The notes: generated from the letters alone by a model not told the origin. 23,253 nt of DNA from Acidiferrobacteraceae bacterium (GCA_027343725.1 DAHWKH010000187.1:1-23253), one strand, 5' to 3'; shown: positions 15,329 to 22,841, counted from the stretch's first letter. Numbers and translations: made by a program.

Positions 15329-16363
15329 CTACTGCAACTCCTGCGAGGGGCGCGCCAGGTGATAATCGAGCGTCTTGCGCAACGCCGTCTTCAGGTCGGT
15401 GCGCGGCTCCCAGCCCAGGAAGCGGCGCGCGTTCTCGATCGAGGGGACGCGGGTCAGGATGTCCTGATAGCCCTCTCCGTAGTAGTCCTGGGAATCGACG
15501 GCCACGATCTTGACGCGCTCGGCAAGCGGCGCGTATCGCGGGTAGGTCTTGACGAGATCGACGAGCATCGCCGCGAGATCCTTGATCGAGCAGTCGTTGC
15601 CGGGGTTGCCGATATTGAAGATGCGACCGTCCGCGCACCCGTCCGGGTTTTCGATGATGCGCATGAGCGCGTCGACGCCGTCGTCGATATAGGTGAAGCT
15701 GCGCCTCTGATTGCCGCCGTCGACGAGCTGGATATCCTTACCCCGCAGAATATTGCCGAGGAACTGCGTCAAGACGCGCGAGCTCCCCTCCTTGGGCTCG
15801 AGAATGTTGTCGAGCTTGGGTCCGATCCAGTTGAACGGGCGGAACAACGTGAACGCGAGGCCGTCCTTGCCGTAGGCGTAAATGACGCGGTCGAGGAGTT
15901 GCTTCGAACAGGAGTAGATCCAGCGCTGTTTGTGGATGGGACCCAAAACGAGCCGGCTCGATTCCTCGTCGAACGGCGTGTCGGCGCTCATGCCGTACAC
16001 CTCCGAGGTCGACGGGAACAGCACGCGCCGCTTGTAACGGACGCATTTGCGCACGATGTCGAGATTGGCCTCGAAGTCGAGTTCGAACACCCGCAGGGGG
16101 TCGGTCACGTAGGTGGCGGGGGTGGCTATGGCCACGAGCGGCAGCACGACGTCGCACTTTTTGATGTGGTACTCGATCCACTCGCGATTGACGGTGATGT
16201 CCCCCTCCACGAAATGGAAGCGGTCATTGCCGAGACAGCCCTCGAGCTTGTCGTTGTTCATGTCCATGCCGTACACCTCCCAGTCCTTCCGCTCGAGGAT
16301 GCTCTGGGTGAGGCTGTTGCCGATGAAACCGTTGACGCCGAGGATCAGGACTTTCAAGGCCAT
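15329..16363 (-). CDS. arnA: ArnA decarboxylase half: UDP-glucuronate dehydrogenase/decarboxylase
   Basis: A 344-residue short-chain dehydrogenase equal to the C-terminal half of E. coli ArnA. It oxidises UDP-glucuronate with NAD and decarboxylates it to UDP-4-keto-pentose (UDP-Ara4O). The NAD motif GVNGFIG is at residues 9-15. The catalytic residues fit ArnA with a constant offset of 313: Ser120-Glu121 (S433, E434), Tyr150 and Lys154 (Y463, K467). FRPFNWIGP and the SFTYIDDG segment follow. It is a separate gene, with ATG 16361-16363, GGAG upstream, and 38 bases from the preceding formyltransferase gene. Taken alone it resembles UDP-xylose synthases, but its neighbours fix the pathway. Confidence 0.93.
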   Translation of the reverse strand: MALKVLILGVNGFIGNSLTQSILERKDWEVYGMDMNNDKLEGCLGNDRFHFVEGDITVNREWIEYHIKKCDVVLPLVAIATPATYVTDPLRVFELDFEANLDIVRKCVRYKRRVLFPSTSEVYGMSADTPFDEESSRLVLGPIHKQRWIYSCSKQLLDRVIYAYGKDGLAFTLFRPFNWIGPKLDNILEPKEGSSRVLTQFLGNILRGKDIQLVDGGNQRRSFTYIDDGVDALMRIIENPDGCADGRIFNIGNPGNDCSIKDLAAMLVDLVKTYPRYAPLAERVKIVAVDSQDYYGEGYQDILTRVPSIENARRFLGWEPRTDLKTALRKTLDYHLARPSQELQ

Positions 16364-16374
16364 TACCTATCTCC

Positions 16375-16400
16375 AAAAAAAGCGCGTGCGGCGATGCCGC
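16375..16400 (-). promoter_or_regulatory. Hairpin and U-tract between the two arnA halves
   Basis: On the minus strand GCGGC and GCCGC (16388-16400) form a five-base stem with a three-base loop, then six bases, then seven T's (16375-16381), just before the ribosome site of the decarboxylase gene. It resembles a weak terminator or attenuator, but the gap before the U-tract is not canonical. It may only be a translation-enhancing U-rich leader. Confidence 0.35.
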
Positions 16401-16401
16401 G

Positions 16402-17316
16402 TTAGGGACCGACCTTTTCCCCCACGGAGAACCCGTGATGTCCGTAAAGGCCTTTCCGAGCCCATTCCCATCTGTCGATACGAAAACCGCCCTTCCCGGT
16501 CGCCACGATCAGGGGCGCCACCGACACCACGCGGCCGGGTTCGACGCCCTCCGGCCAAGCGACGGGTCTGCCCCACCAGATCAGGAAACGCTCGCCCGCC
16601 ACCTCGCTGAAGGCGCCCGGGTAGGGATCGGTGAGGGCCCGAACCAGATTGAAGATGCTGGCGGCCGAGGCCCGCCAATCGATACGCCCATCCTCCGGGC
16701 GCCGCGCCCCGTAGGTGCTGGCCTGGGTCTCGTCCTGGACGCGACGCGGGGCGCATCCCGCCACGATCATCGGGTGCGCGCGGGCGAGCACCGTTACGGC
16801 CGCGTCCGCGACTTTCAGAAGCACGTCACGCGCGCGATCCTCGGGGCCGATGGCGACCCGCTCCTGATCCACGATGTCGCCGGCGTCGGCGCGCGCGACC
16901 ATGTGATGGAGCGTTGCGCCGGTCTCGCTCTGCCCGTGAATGATAGCCCAATTGATGGGCACGCGGCCACGATAGGCGGGCAGGAGCGAGCCGTGCATGT
17001 TGAAGGCGCCGCGCGCGGCGAGCCGCCGGATCGCCTCCGGGATCATGTGGCGATAGTAAAACGAATACAGGATATCGGGCTCGTAGGCCGCGATCGCGGC
17101 CATGATCGCCGCGTCCTTGAGGGTCGCGGGCGTCAGGACCGGGACGCCGTGGGCGCGCGCCAGGGCCGCCACCGAGCGGAACCACACGTTCTCGTCGGGG
17201 CGGTCTTCGTGCGTGAAAACGGCACGCACGGTCTCGCCGTGCGCGAGCAGCCATTCGAGACAGCGATACCCGACCTCGTGGTAGGCGAAAACGACGAGGC
17301 GCGCCTTAGTCGTCAT
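16402..17316 (-). CDS. arnA: ArnA formyltransferase half: UDP-L-Ara4N formyltransferase
   Basis: A 304-residue protein equal to the N-terminal half of E. coli ArnA (residues 1-304). It formylates UDP-L-Ara4N using 10-formyltetrahydrofolate. The catalytic residues fit with an offset of four: Asn106 and His108 in FNMHGSLLPAYRG, and Asp144 in ARADAGDIVDQ. A C-terminal OB-like subdomain follows (FLIWWGRPVAWP). The ATG at 17314-17316 overlaps the arnC stop by 11 bases. The longer upstream extension lies in arnC in another frame and is not real. The stop TAA (16402-16404) separates it from the decarboxylase half, and the two are in different frames, so there is no fused product by simple readthrough. 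Confidence 0.93.
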   Translation of the reverse strand: MTTKARLVVFAYHEVGYRCLEWLLAHGETVRAVFTHEDRPDENVWFRSVAALARAHGVPVLTPATLKDAAIMAAIAAYEPDILYSFYYRHMIPEAIRRLAARGAFNMHGSLLPAYRGRVPINWAIIHGQSETGATLHHMVARADAGDIVDQERVAIGPEDRARDVLLKVADAAVTVLARAHPMIVAGCAPRRVQDETQASTYGARRPEDGRIDWRASAASIFNLVRALTDPYPGAFSEVAGERFLIWWGRPVAWPEGVEPGRVVSVAPLIVATGKGGFRIDRWEWARKGLYGHHGFSVGEKVGP

Positions 17317-18247
17317 CGAGCCGCTGCAAGACCTCGCGCACGACGAACCGCGGGCGCTTGCGCACCTCGAGATAGATCCGCCCGACGTACTCGCCGATGA
17401 TGCCAAGGCCGAAGATTCCGAGCCCGACCAGAAAATACATGATCCCAAAGAGCGTGAAGACACCCTGGACCTCGGGCCCGACGAAGATCCGTTGCAGCGC
17501 CAGATACAGGACCAGGATCCCGCTCAGGAGCGAGACCACGAACCCGAGCATCGTGAAGACCTGGAGCGGGACCAGGGAAAATCCCGTCATGAGATCGAAG
17601 TTGAGCCGTATGAGATCGTAGAGACGGTATTTGGACTGACCGGCCGCCCGCGGCGCGTGCTCGACCTCGATCTCGGTCGGGCGCGTGGCGAGGCTGTAGG
17701 CGAGCGCCGGGATGAAGGTCGAGACCTCGCCGCTCGTCGCGATATTGTCGACGATGTGGCGCTTGTAGGCGCGCAGCATGCAGCCCTGGTCGCGCATTTG
17801 GATCTGGGTGATGCGCGCGCGCACGAGGTTGATGAGCCGCGAGGCGTTGCGCCGAAACCACGTGTCCTGGCGATCGCGGCGGTAACCGCCCACCACGTCG
17901 TAGCCCTCCTCGCATTTGGCGATGAGGCGGGGGATGTCCTCGGGCGGGTTCTGGAGATCCGCGTCGAGGGTCACGACGATGTCCCCGCGCACGTATTCGA
18001 ACGCCGCGATGATCGCCATGTGCTGCCCGAAATTGCCGTTGAACTCGATGACGCGCACCTCGCGCGGCCGCTCCGCGTGGAGCGCGCGCAGGATCTCATC
18101 GGACCGATCCACGCTGCCGTCGTTCGTGAAGACGATCTCGTAGGGGCGCCCCAGGCCATCGAGGACCTGCGTCAGGCGGGTGAACAGCGGCCGCAGGTTA
18201 TCCTCTTCGTTGTAGACCGGTACGACGACGCTCACATAGGGACGCAT
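17306..18247 (-). CDS. arnC: Undecaprenyl-phosphate 4-deoxy-4-formamido-L-arabinose transferase ArnC
   Basis: A 313-residue family 2 glycosyltransferase that moves L-Ara4-formyl-N from UDP to undecaprenyl phosphate at the inner membrane. The GT-A domain shows VVVPVYNEEDNL, FTNDGSVDRS and the DxD motif in TLDADLQNPPED. RDQGCMLRAYKR follows. Two membrane helices lie near residues 225-300 (TMLGFVVSLLSGILVLYL and YFLVGLGIFGLGIIGEY), with the short EVRKRPRFVVRE tail. Length compares with E. coli ArnC (322). ATG 18245-18247 lies two bases after the arnB stop; the upstream frame extension is not family-like. The next gene overlaps its stop. Confidence 0.94.
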   Translation of the reverse strand: MRPYVSVVVPVYNEEDNLRPLFTRLTQVLDGLGRPYEIVFTNDGSVDRSDEILRALHAERPREVRVIEFNGNFGQHMAIIAAFEYVRGDIVVTLDADLQNPPEDIPRLIAKCEEGYDVVGGYRRDRQDTWFRRNASRLINLVRARITQIQMRDQGCMLRAYKRHIVDNIATSGEVSTFIPALAYSLATRPTEIEVEHAPRAAGQSKYRLYDLIRLNFDLMTGFSLVPLQVFTMLGFVVSLLSGILVLYLALQRIFVGPEVQGVFTLFGIMYFLVGLGIFGLGIIGEYVGRIYLEVRKRPRFVVREVLQRLDDD

Positions 18248-18249
18248 GA

Positions 18250-19419
18250 TCAGGCCTTCGCGAACAGATCGGACATCGCGTCGATGACCCGGTCCTGATC
18301 GGCGTCCGTCATGGCCGGGAACAACGGCAGGCTGACGATGCGCTCCGAGACCGCTTCGGCGTGCGGAAAGTCCCCAAGTCGGTAACCGTAGCGGTCCCGA
18401 TAATAGGGATAGAGGTGGGCTGCGCGATAATGGATGCCGGTCCCGATATTGCGCGCCTTCATCCCGGCCATGAAGGTATCGCGGTCCATGCCGGCCGCCT
18501 CGGGCTCGAGAAGGGGCGCGAACAGGTGCCATGCGGGTTTATGGGCATAGGCGGGCGGGCGCGGCAGGCGCCACTGCGGCCAGTCGGACAGGCGCGCGAG
18601 ATAGCGCTCGGCGAGGGCCGTGCGCCGCGCGATGAAGCCTTCGAGCGCGGGCAGTTGATGGAGCCCGAGCGCCGCCTGCATGTCCATCATGTTGTATTTG
18701 AAGCCGGGGGCGACGATTTCGTAATGAAGAGACCCCGATTTTCCGAACCGGTTCCAGGCCTCGCGATCCATGCCGTGAAAACGCGCCAGCGCGACATCGG
18801 CGGCAAGGCCCGCGTCACGGGTGATGACCGCCCCGCCTTCGCCGGTGGTGATGTTTTTGTTGGGATGAAAACTGAAGACCTGCGTGTCGCCGAACGATCC
18901 GATGATGCGCCCCTTGTACTCCGTCCCGATGGCGTGCGCCGCGTCCTCGATCACGCGCAAGCCGTGGCGCTCGGCGAGCGCGTAGAGGGGATCGAGGTCG
19001 ACCGGCACGCCCGCGAAATGAACCGGCACGATGGCGCGCGTGCGCTCCGTGATGGCGCCCTCGATCGCAGCGACGTCGATGTTGTAGGAATCGGGCGCGA
19101 CGTCGACCAGCACCGGGCGGCCGCCCGCGATGACGATGGTGTTCAACGTGGCGGCGAACGTCATGGGGGACGTGATCACCTCATCCCCCGGGACGAGCCG
19201 CAGGGCGGCGAGCGCGAGATGGAGGCCGGCCGTGGCCGAGGAGAGCGCCAGCGCGAACGGCGCGTTGCCGTGGTAAGCCTTGAGGGCCTCCTCGAAGCGC
19301 TGGACCCGCGGACCCGTCGTGATCCAGCCCGAACGCAGGCAGGAGACGACCTCGGCGATCGCCTCCTCGCTCAAGCTCGGGCGGGAAAACGGCAGGAACT
19401 CGTCCTGGGGCTTTTCCAT
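18250..19419 (-). CDS. arnB: UDP-4-amino-4-deoxy-L-arabinose--oxoglutarate aminotransferase ArnB
   Basis: A 389-residue PLP-dependent aminotransferase of the DegT/DnrJ/EryC1 family that converts UDP-Ara4O to UDP-L-Ara4N with glutamate as donor. The N-terminus FLPFSRPSLSEEAIAEV is typical of ArnB. The PLP lysine is Lys188 in SFHPNKNITTGEGG, the same position as in characterised ArnB. EDAAHAIGTEYKG holds the ring-stacking acidic pair. The C-terminal GIHYRAAHLYPYYRD is also typical. ATG 19417-19419 has AGGAG (19425-19429) five bases upstream. This is the strongest ribosome site in the run. The gene starts one base after the stop of the SMR gene. Confidence 0.95.
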   Translation of the reverse strand: MEKPQDEFLPFSRPSLSEEAIAEVVSCLRSGWITTGPRVQRFEEALKAYHGNAPFALALSSATAGLHLALAALRLVPGDEVITSPMTFAATLNTIVIAGGRPVLVDVAPDSYNIDVAAIEGAITERTRAIVPVHFAGVPVDLDPLYALAERHGLRVIEDAAHAIGTEYKGRIIGSFGDTQVFSFHPNKNITTGEGGAVITRDAGLAADVALARFHGMDREAWNRFGKSGSLHYEIVAPGFKYNMMDMQAALGLHQLPALEGFIARRTALAERYLARLSDWPQWRLPRPPAYAHKPAWHLFAPLLEPEAAGMDRDTFMAGMKARNIGTGIHYRAAHLYPYYRDRYGYRLGDFPHAEAVSERIVSLPLFPAMTDADQDRVIDAMSDLFAKA

Positions 19420-19420
19420 C

Positions 19421-19786
19421 TCAGCTCCTGGTGATCAAATACGTACCGAGAATGATGACAAAGATCCCCGCGACGCGCGGCCATGACAAGTTCTCCTGAA
19501 AGAGATAGTAAGCGGCCACGGCGTTGACGATGTAACCGAGACTCAGCATCGGGTAGGCGAAGCTCACCTGGACCCGCGAGAGCACGAGGAGCCAAACGAC
19601 AAAGCTCACGACATACAGCGTGAGCCCCGCCATCACGTAGGGGCTGAACAGGATCCGGGTGCCGATCGGCAGGACGTTCCCCCAATCGAAGGCGAAGTAC
19701 CCGATCCGGCGCATGCCCTCCTTCAGGACCAGCTGCGCCACGGCGTTCAGCAGGACCCCCAGCAGGATGAGCGGCAGGTAGCGCAT
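19421..19786 (-). CDS. SMR-type four-helix membrane protein, candidate Und-P-Ara4N flippase (ArnE/ArnF-like)
   Basis: A 121-residue protein with four hydrophobic helices, the layout of the small multidrug resistance/EmrE superfamily that includes ArnE and ArnF. The first helix (LPLILLGVLLNAVAQLVLKEG) has the polar-kink N-A-V-A-Q pattern, and the last ends GIFVIILGTYLITR. ArnE and ArnF together are thought to move undecaprenyl phosphate-L-Ara4N to the periplasmic side. Here only one such gene is present, between arnT and arnB, and its ATG overlaps the arnT stop as TGATG. Position makes a flippase role likely, perhaps as a homodimer. A generic SMR transporter is the alternative. The upstream extension to 19951 is antisense-like noise inside arnT. 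Confidence 0.8.
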   Translation of the reverse strand: MRYLPLILLGVLLNAVAQLVLKEGMRRIGYFAFDWGNVLPIGTRILFSPYVMAGLTLYVVSFVVWLLVLSRVQVSFAYPMLSLGYIVNAVAAYYLFQENLSWPRVAGIFVIILGTYLITRS

Positions 19787-21459
19787 CAGGCGGCCTTGTT
19801 GGCCACGATCACGTTGAAGGCGTTGCCGGCGACCATGTGCATCGGGATGCCCCGCTTTTTCAGCTGCCGATAGCTTTGGCGGCTGGTGGCCATGTACACC
19901 GGCGTCTTGCTCGACCACTGGCGCCAGAAGGTCTTGCCGCGCATGATCCACGGCGTCTTCTGGATCGTCGTGCCATAGCCGAGTTCGCCCGTGTAGTCCA
20001 CGACCTCCACCTTGCGGCGCAAATAAAACGGGAGGTCCTGATAGTAGTTACCATAGCACGCGACGATCGCCCGGGGGGTCAACCGCGGGCGCAGGACCTT
20101 TGCCAAAGCCTTCATGGTACGCGTATCGAGATAGGGCGCGGAGGCGTTCAGTCCGAGCAGGAACAGGCCAAAGCTCAGGGCGAGGGCCGTGACCCCGGCC
20201 GCGAAACCGCGACGCACCCCGATCACCGCCGTGATGACGGCGCCGAGCCCGAGGACCGTGCCCAAAGCGATCATGGCCAGCCGCAGGGTGTGCGGTTCGA
20301 GGCTTGGGCGTGTCGCCGGCACAATGACGGCGAGCGCCCACGCGAGCGCCAGACCGATCGGCGCGATCGCCAGGAAGACCCCGCGGTTCACGCGCTCGAG
20401 CGGCTTGTCCCAGCGGTCATCGAGGTAGCGCCCGATGAGAATGGCGAGCGGCGGAAACACCGGCAGGATATAGGGGACGAGCTTCGAGTCCGACGCCGAG
20501 AAGAATGCGATGATGGACACAACCCAGATCGCGAGCAGCAGGGTATCGGCGTGCTGGGCGCGATCGCGCCAGCGCATGGCATGAAAACGCACCGTCTGGG
20601 CGAGAAAGGCAGTCCAAGGCATGACGCCCAGGATCACCACCGGGACGAAATACCAGAACGGCTGATAGCGATGCGCGACGTGCGTCAGGTAGCGCTCGAA
20701 ATGCTGGCGAATGAAGTAGTAATGCAGGAAGGTCGGGTGTTTCATCTGCATCACGATGTGCCAGGGGGCGGCCAACAGAAAAAACCAGGCGAATCCGCTC
20801 GCCAGGTACATCCGCTTCAGGATCGGCCAATCCCACAAGACGATGATCCACAGTCCGATCGCCAGCATCGGGAACACGATGCCGATGAGGCCCTTGGTGA
20901 GCGTCGCCAAGGCCGCGAACGCGAACGCGGCCCACATGCCCAGGCGGCGTTTCGCGCCGGGCGGGTGGCGGTTGGCGAGCATGAACGCGAACAGGCTGAG
21001 GCTCGAGAGCACCGAGACCGCCATGTCGAGGGTGATGATGTGTCCCATCCCGAAATACAGGAAGGAGGTCGCGAGCACGAGCGCCGAGAGCAAGCCCGTG
21101 CGGCGGTTGTACAGGACACGCCCTGTCGCATAGACCGCGACGCAGCCCAAGACCGCGAAAAACGCGGTCCAGAAGCGCATCGACCACTGGCTCAGGCCGA
21201 AAAGGTGGATCGATGCCGTCTGCAGCCAGTAGAAGAGCGGCGGCTTCTCGAAATACAAGACCCCGTCGAGCCGCGGCGTGATGTAGTGACCGCTCGCCAC
21301 CATCTCGCGCGGAATTTCCGAGTAGCGCGCCTCGTCGGGGTTACCGAGCTCGCGCGTCCCCAGCAGGATCCCGAAAAAGACCGCGGCCAGACAGAAGACG
21401 AGCAGGAGGTCGCGCGACCAGGAGCGGCTGTCGGGGGGCGTGTTTGTGATCGAAGGCAT
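19786..21459 (-). CDS. arnT: Undecaprenyl phosphate-L-Ara4N:lipid A transferase ArnT
   Basis: A 557-residue inner-membrane glycosyltransferase of the ArnT/PMT family (GT83) that transfers L-Ara4N from its undecaprenyl carrier to lipid A phosphates on the periplasmic side, lowering negative charge. The N-terminal helix is followed by the catalytic-loop segment ELGNPDEARYSEIPREM, which holds the conserved acidic pair, then YFEKPPLFYWLQ and about a dozen hydrophobic helices. A periplasmic C-terminal domain follows from about residue 425. E. coli ArnT has 550 residues. ATG 21457-21459 is chosen; GTG 21495 would add 12 unlikely residues. It is the first gene of the minus-strand run. In E. coli arnT follows arnBCAD instead. 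Confidence 0.94.
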   Translation of the reverse strand: MPSITNTPPDSRSWSRDLLLVFCLAAVFFGILLGTRELGNPDEARYSEIPREMVASGHYITPRLDGVLYFEKPPLFYWLQTASIHLFGLSQWSMRFWTAFFAVLGCVAVYATGRVLYNRRTGLLSALVLATSFLYFGMGHIITLDMAVSVLSSLSLFAFMLANRHPPGAKRRLGMWAAFAFAALATLTKGLIGIVFPMLAIGLWIIVLWDWPILKRMYLASGFAWFFLLAAPWHIVMQMKHPTFLHYYFIRQHFERYLTHVAHRYQPFWYFVPVVILGVMPWTAFLAQTVRFHAMRWRDRAQHADTLLLAIWVVSIIAFFSASDSKLVPYILPVFPPLAILIGRYLDDRWDKPLERVNRGVFLAIAPIGLALAWALAVIVPATRPSLEPHTLRLAMIALGTVLGLGAVITAVIGVRRGFAAGVTALALSFGLFLLGLNASAPYLDTRTMKALAKVLRPRLTPRAIVACYGNYYQDLPFYLRRKVEVVDYTGELGYGTTIQKTPWIMRGKTFWRQWSSKTPVYMATSRQSYRQLKKRGIPMHMVAGNAFNVIVANKAA

Positions 21460-21485
21460 GTCGGACAACGTGTGATTTGGGCGGC

Positions 21486-21494
21486 AGGGTAGCA
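21486..21494 (-). promoter_or_regulatory. Candidate extended -10 promoter for the arn run
   Basis: On the minus strand TGCTACCCT is an extended -10 element. Transcription would start near 21479, about 20 bases before the arnT ATG. The -35 is poor. I see no PmrA box, (C/T)TTAA repeated with a five-base spacer, in the region 21460-21619. Confidence 0.35.
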
Positions 21495-21552
21495 CACATG
21501 GGCGGTTCGTGGCAGACGGAGTGCGCGCGGATGCGCGGGGCCGTCCGGACGG

Positions 21553-21581
21553 TTGCGCCGCCTGTCGGGCTCCGTTAGGCT
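21553..21581 (+). promoter_or_regulatory. Candidate promoter of the cytochrome gene
   Basis: TTGCGC (21553-21558) and TAGGCT (21576-21581) are 17 bases apart. The message would start near 21588, about 32 bases before the ATG. Both boxes are imperfect. Confidence 0.35.
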
Positions 21582-21619
21582 ACCTGCTGAAAAGAACCGA
21601 CAGGTGGAGCCCCGATCCC

Positions 21620-22072
21620 ATGAAAACCACTCCCTTCAAGACCGCGCTCGGCGTCGCCGCGTGCCTCGCAACCGGCAGTGCGTTCGCATCAGTCGCCTCG
21701 CAGGCGCTGTCCCATGCGGTCCACGCCGGCGCGAAGATTTTCAACACGGACACGTTCGGGAGCCACGAGCGCAGCTTCCACGGCCAGAGGACCACGTGCG
21801 CGACCTGCCATATCAACGGCGGACGCACGGCCGGCCGCCTGCCGAACGGCAAAACCATACCGAGCCTCGTCAACGCGGCGGCGATCTTCCCGCGCTACAA
21901 CCCGCATGTGCACAAGGTGATCACGCTCGAGACTCAGATCCGCATGTGCGTGCGCAACGGCCTGCTCGGGCATCCGCCGGCCTACGGGAGCCGCACCATG
22001 GCTGATCTCGTGAGCTATCTCGGGTCGCTTGGGCACGGACAATCGGTGGATATCGGCGGGCCGCCCCGCTAG
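21620..22072 (+). CDS. Small periplasmic monoheme c-type cytochrome
   Basis: A 150-residue protein with a signal peptide (about 1-23, ending AFA before S) and one heme-binding motif CATCH at 60-64. After it come AAAIFPRYNPHV, then TLETQIRMCVRNGL with Cys110, and MADLVSYLGSL at the end. This layout resembles the N-terminal domain of thiosulfate dehydrogenase TsdA and SoxA-like cytochromes, where a cysteine in the (I/V)xxC position is the second axial heme ligand. No methionine is obviously placed as an alternative: Met109 and Met127 exist. The likely role is periplasmic electron transfer, perhaps with sulfur compounds; this is inference. AGGTGGAG lies about ten bases before ATG 21620. Its stop shares CTAG with the facing gene. 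Confidence 0.85.
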   Translation: MKTTPFKTALGVAACLATGSAFASVASQALSHAVHAGAKIFNTDTFGSHERSFHGQRTTCATCHINGGRTAGRLPNGKTIPSLVNAAAIFPRYNPHVHKVITLETQIRMCVRNGLLGHPPAYGSRTMADLVSYLGSLGHGQSVDIGGPPR

Positions 22073-22584
22073 TCGCCCCGCACCTCGCGGATCGCAAACG
22101 AGAGGGCCTCGAGGTCCGCGAGTACGTAAGTCGCCGCAGCGCCCACGCCGCCGACCGTCCCCGGGTTGACGAGCGTCGTATGCCCGCCTTTGAGGTTGGC
22201 CACCGACTTCACCTCGGCGACGTGGTCGTGGCCGCAACAGACGATATCCCAATCGCCGGTACAGGCCATGGCGTGAGCGTAATGCGGGTAGTGCACCACG
22301 AACACCCGGCGGTTCCCAAGCTCGATGTCGGCGTCCTGACCGTAATACCGAACGAAGCCCCCGGGCTCATGGCCCAAACGCGACAAATGGTAGAGGTCGC
22401 CCGTGTTGTTGCCGTGGATCGCGTGGACGGGGAGGCCGTGGCGGCGCAACGTGCGCAGGGTACTGGGGGCGACGATGTCGCCGCAATGGACGACCGCCTC
22501 GGCGCCCAGGGTCTTGGCCTCGCCAACGGCTGCATTCAAGAGGTCACGATGATCGTGACTGTCGGACACGATGCAAATCTTCAT
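22069..22584 (-). CDS. YfcE/MJ0936-family metallophosphoesterase
   Basis: A 171-residue calcineurin-like phosphoesterase. The N-terminus MKICIVSDSHDHRDLL gives the DxH metal motif, HCGDIV the GD motif, HGNNTGD the GN(H/D) position (Asn kept), VVHYPHYAHA a later metal histidine, and CCGHDHVAEV the GHxH motif. The end TLVNPGTVGG is typical of the YfcE/MJ0936 group, which cleaves phosphodiesters in vitro but whose natural substrate is generally unknown. The GDHE-type variant residue is Asn-Asn-Thr rather than Asn-His. ATG 22582-22584 is chosen; longer extensions lack similarity. The Shine-Dalgarno sequence is weak. The gene faces the cytochrome gene. Confidence 0.88.
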   Translation of the reverse strand: MKICIVSDSHDHRDLLNAAVGEAKTLGAEAVVHCGDIVAPSTLRTLRRHGLPVHAIHGNNTGDLYHLSRLGHEPGGFVRYYGQDADIELGNRRVFVVHYPHYAHAMACTGDWDIVCCGHDHVAEVKSVANLKGGHTTLVNPGTVGGVGAAATYVLADLEALSFAIREVRGD

Positions 22585-22832
22585 GGGCTTCCCTGGCGCC
22601 CGACTGCGGGCGCGCCGGAGTCTAACAAGGCCGGCCGGGCGAACGCCAGGAGACTCGTCGGCGGCGCCGGGGGCGTGCCGACCACAAGCGCCCCTTGGGA
22701 GGCCGGGCAGGGGCGGGTTAAGAAGGTTCTTCACCCAATTCCGGGGAACGTAGCGTCGGGCCGGGCCGTCTGCGCGCAGCCGATTGGTCTCGTCGACAGA
22801 CCCGGTCGATAAGCCACCCCGGCCGTACTGAG
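22585..22832. other. Non-coding stretch upstream of the phosphoesterase gene
   Basis: No gene is supported here. The only structure I see is the imperfect palindrome at 22715-22736. The open frames that cross it are extensions of neighbouring genes or of the transposase remnant. Confidence 0.5.
22715..22736. repeat. Imperfect palindrome, possible IS terminus
   Basis: GGGTTAAGAA and TTCTTCACCC (ten-base arms, one mismatch, GG between) form a palindrome. On the plus strand GGTTCTTCACCCAATTCCGG, continuing GGAA from 22725, resembles from memory the terminal repeats of ISL3-type elements. No matching transposase or second end is visible. Confidence 0.35.
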
Positions 22833-22841
22833 CCACCACGC

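Noticed and set aside
16402..17463. A longer 353-residue formyltransferase starting at 17463
   Set aside because: The extra 49 residues are Ser-rich, out of frame with arnC and without family similarity. ATG 17316 matches the ArnA N-terminus.
19837..21492. A 551-codon open frame antisense to arnT
   Set aside because: It lies entirely opposite arnT and is rich in Arg, Glu and Asp without motifs. It is a codon-bias shadow.
21460..21619. PmrA or CRP operator upstream of arnT
   Set aside because: No repeated (C/T)TTAA was found. TGTGAT and AGCACA near 21471 and 21491 have the wrong spacing for a CRP site.
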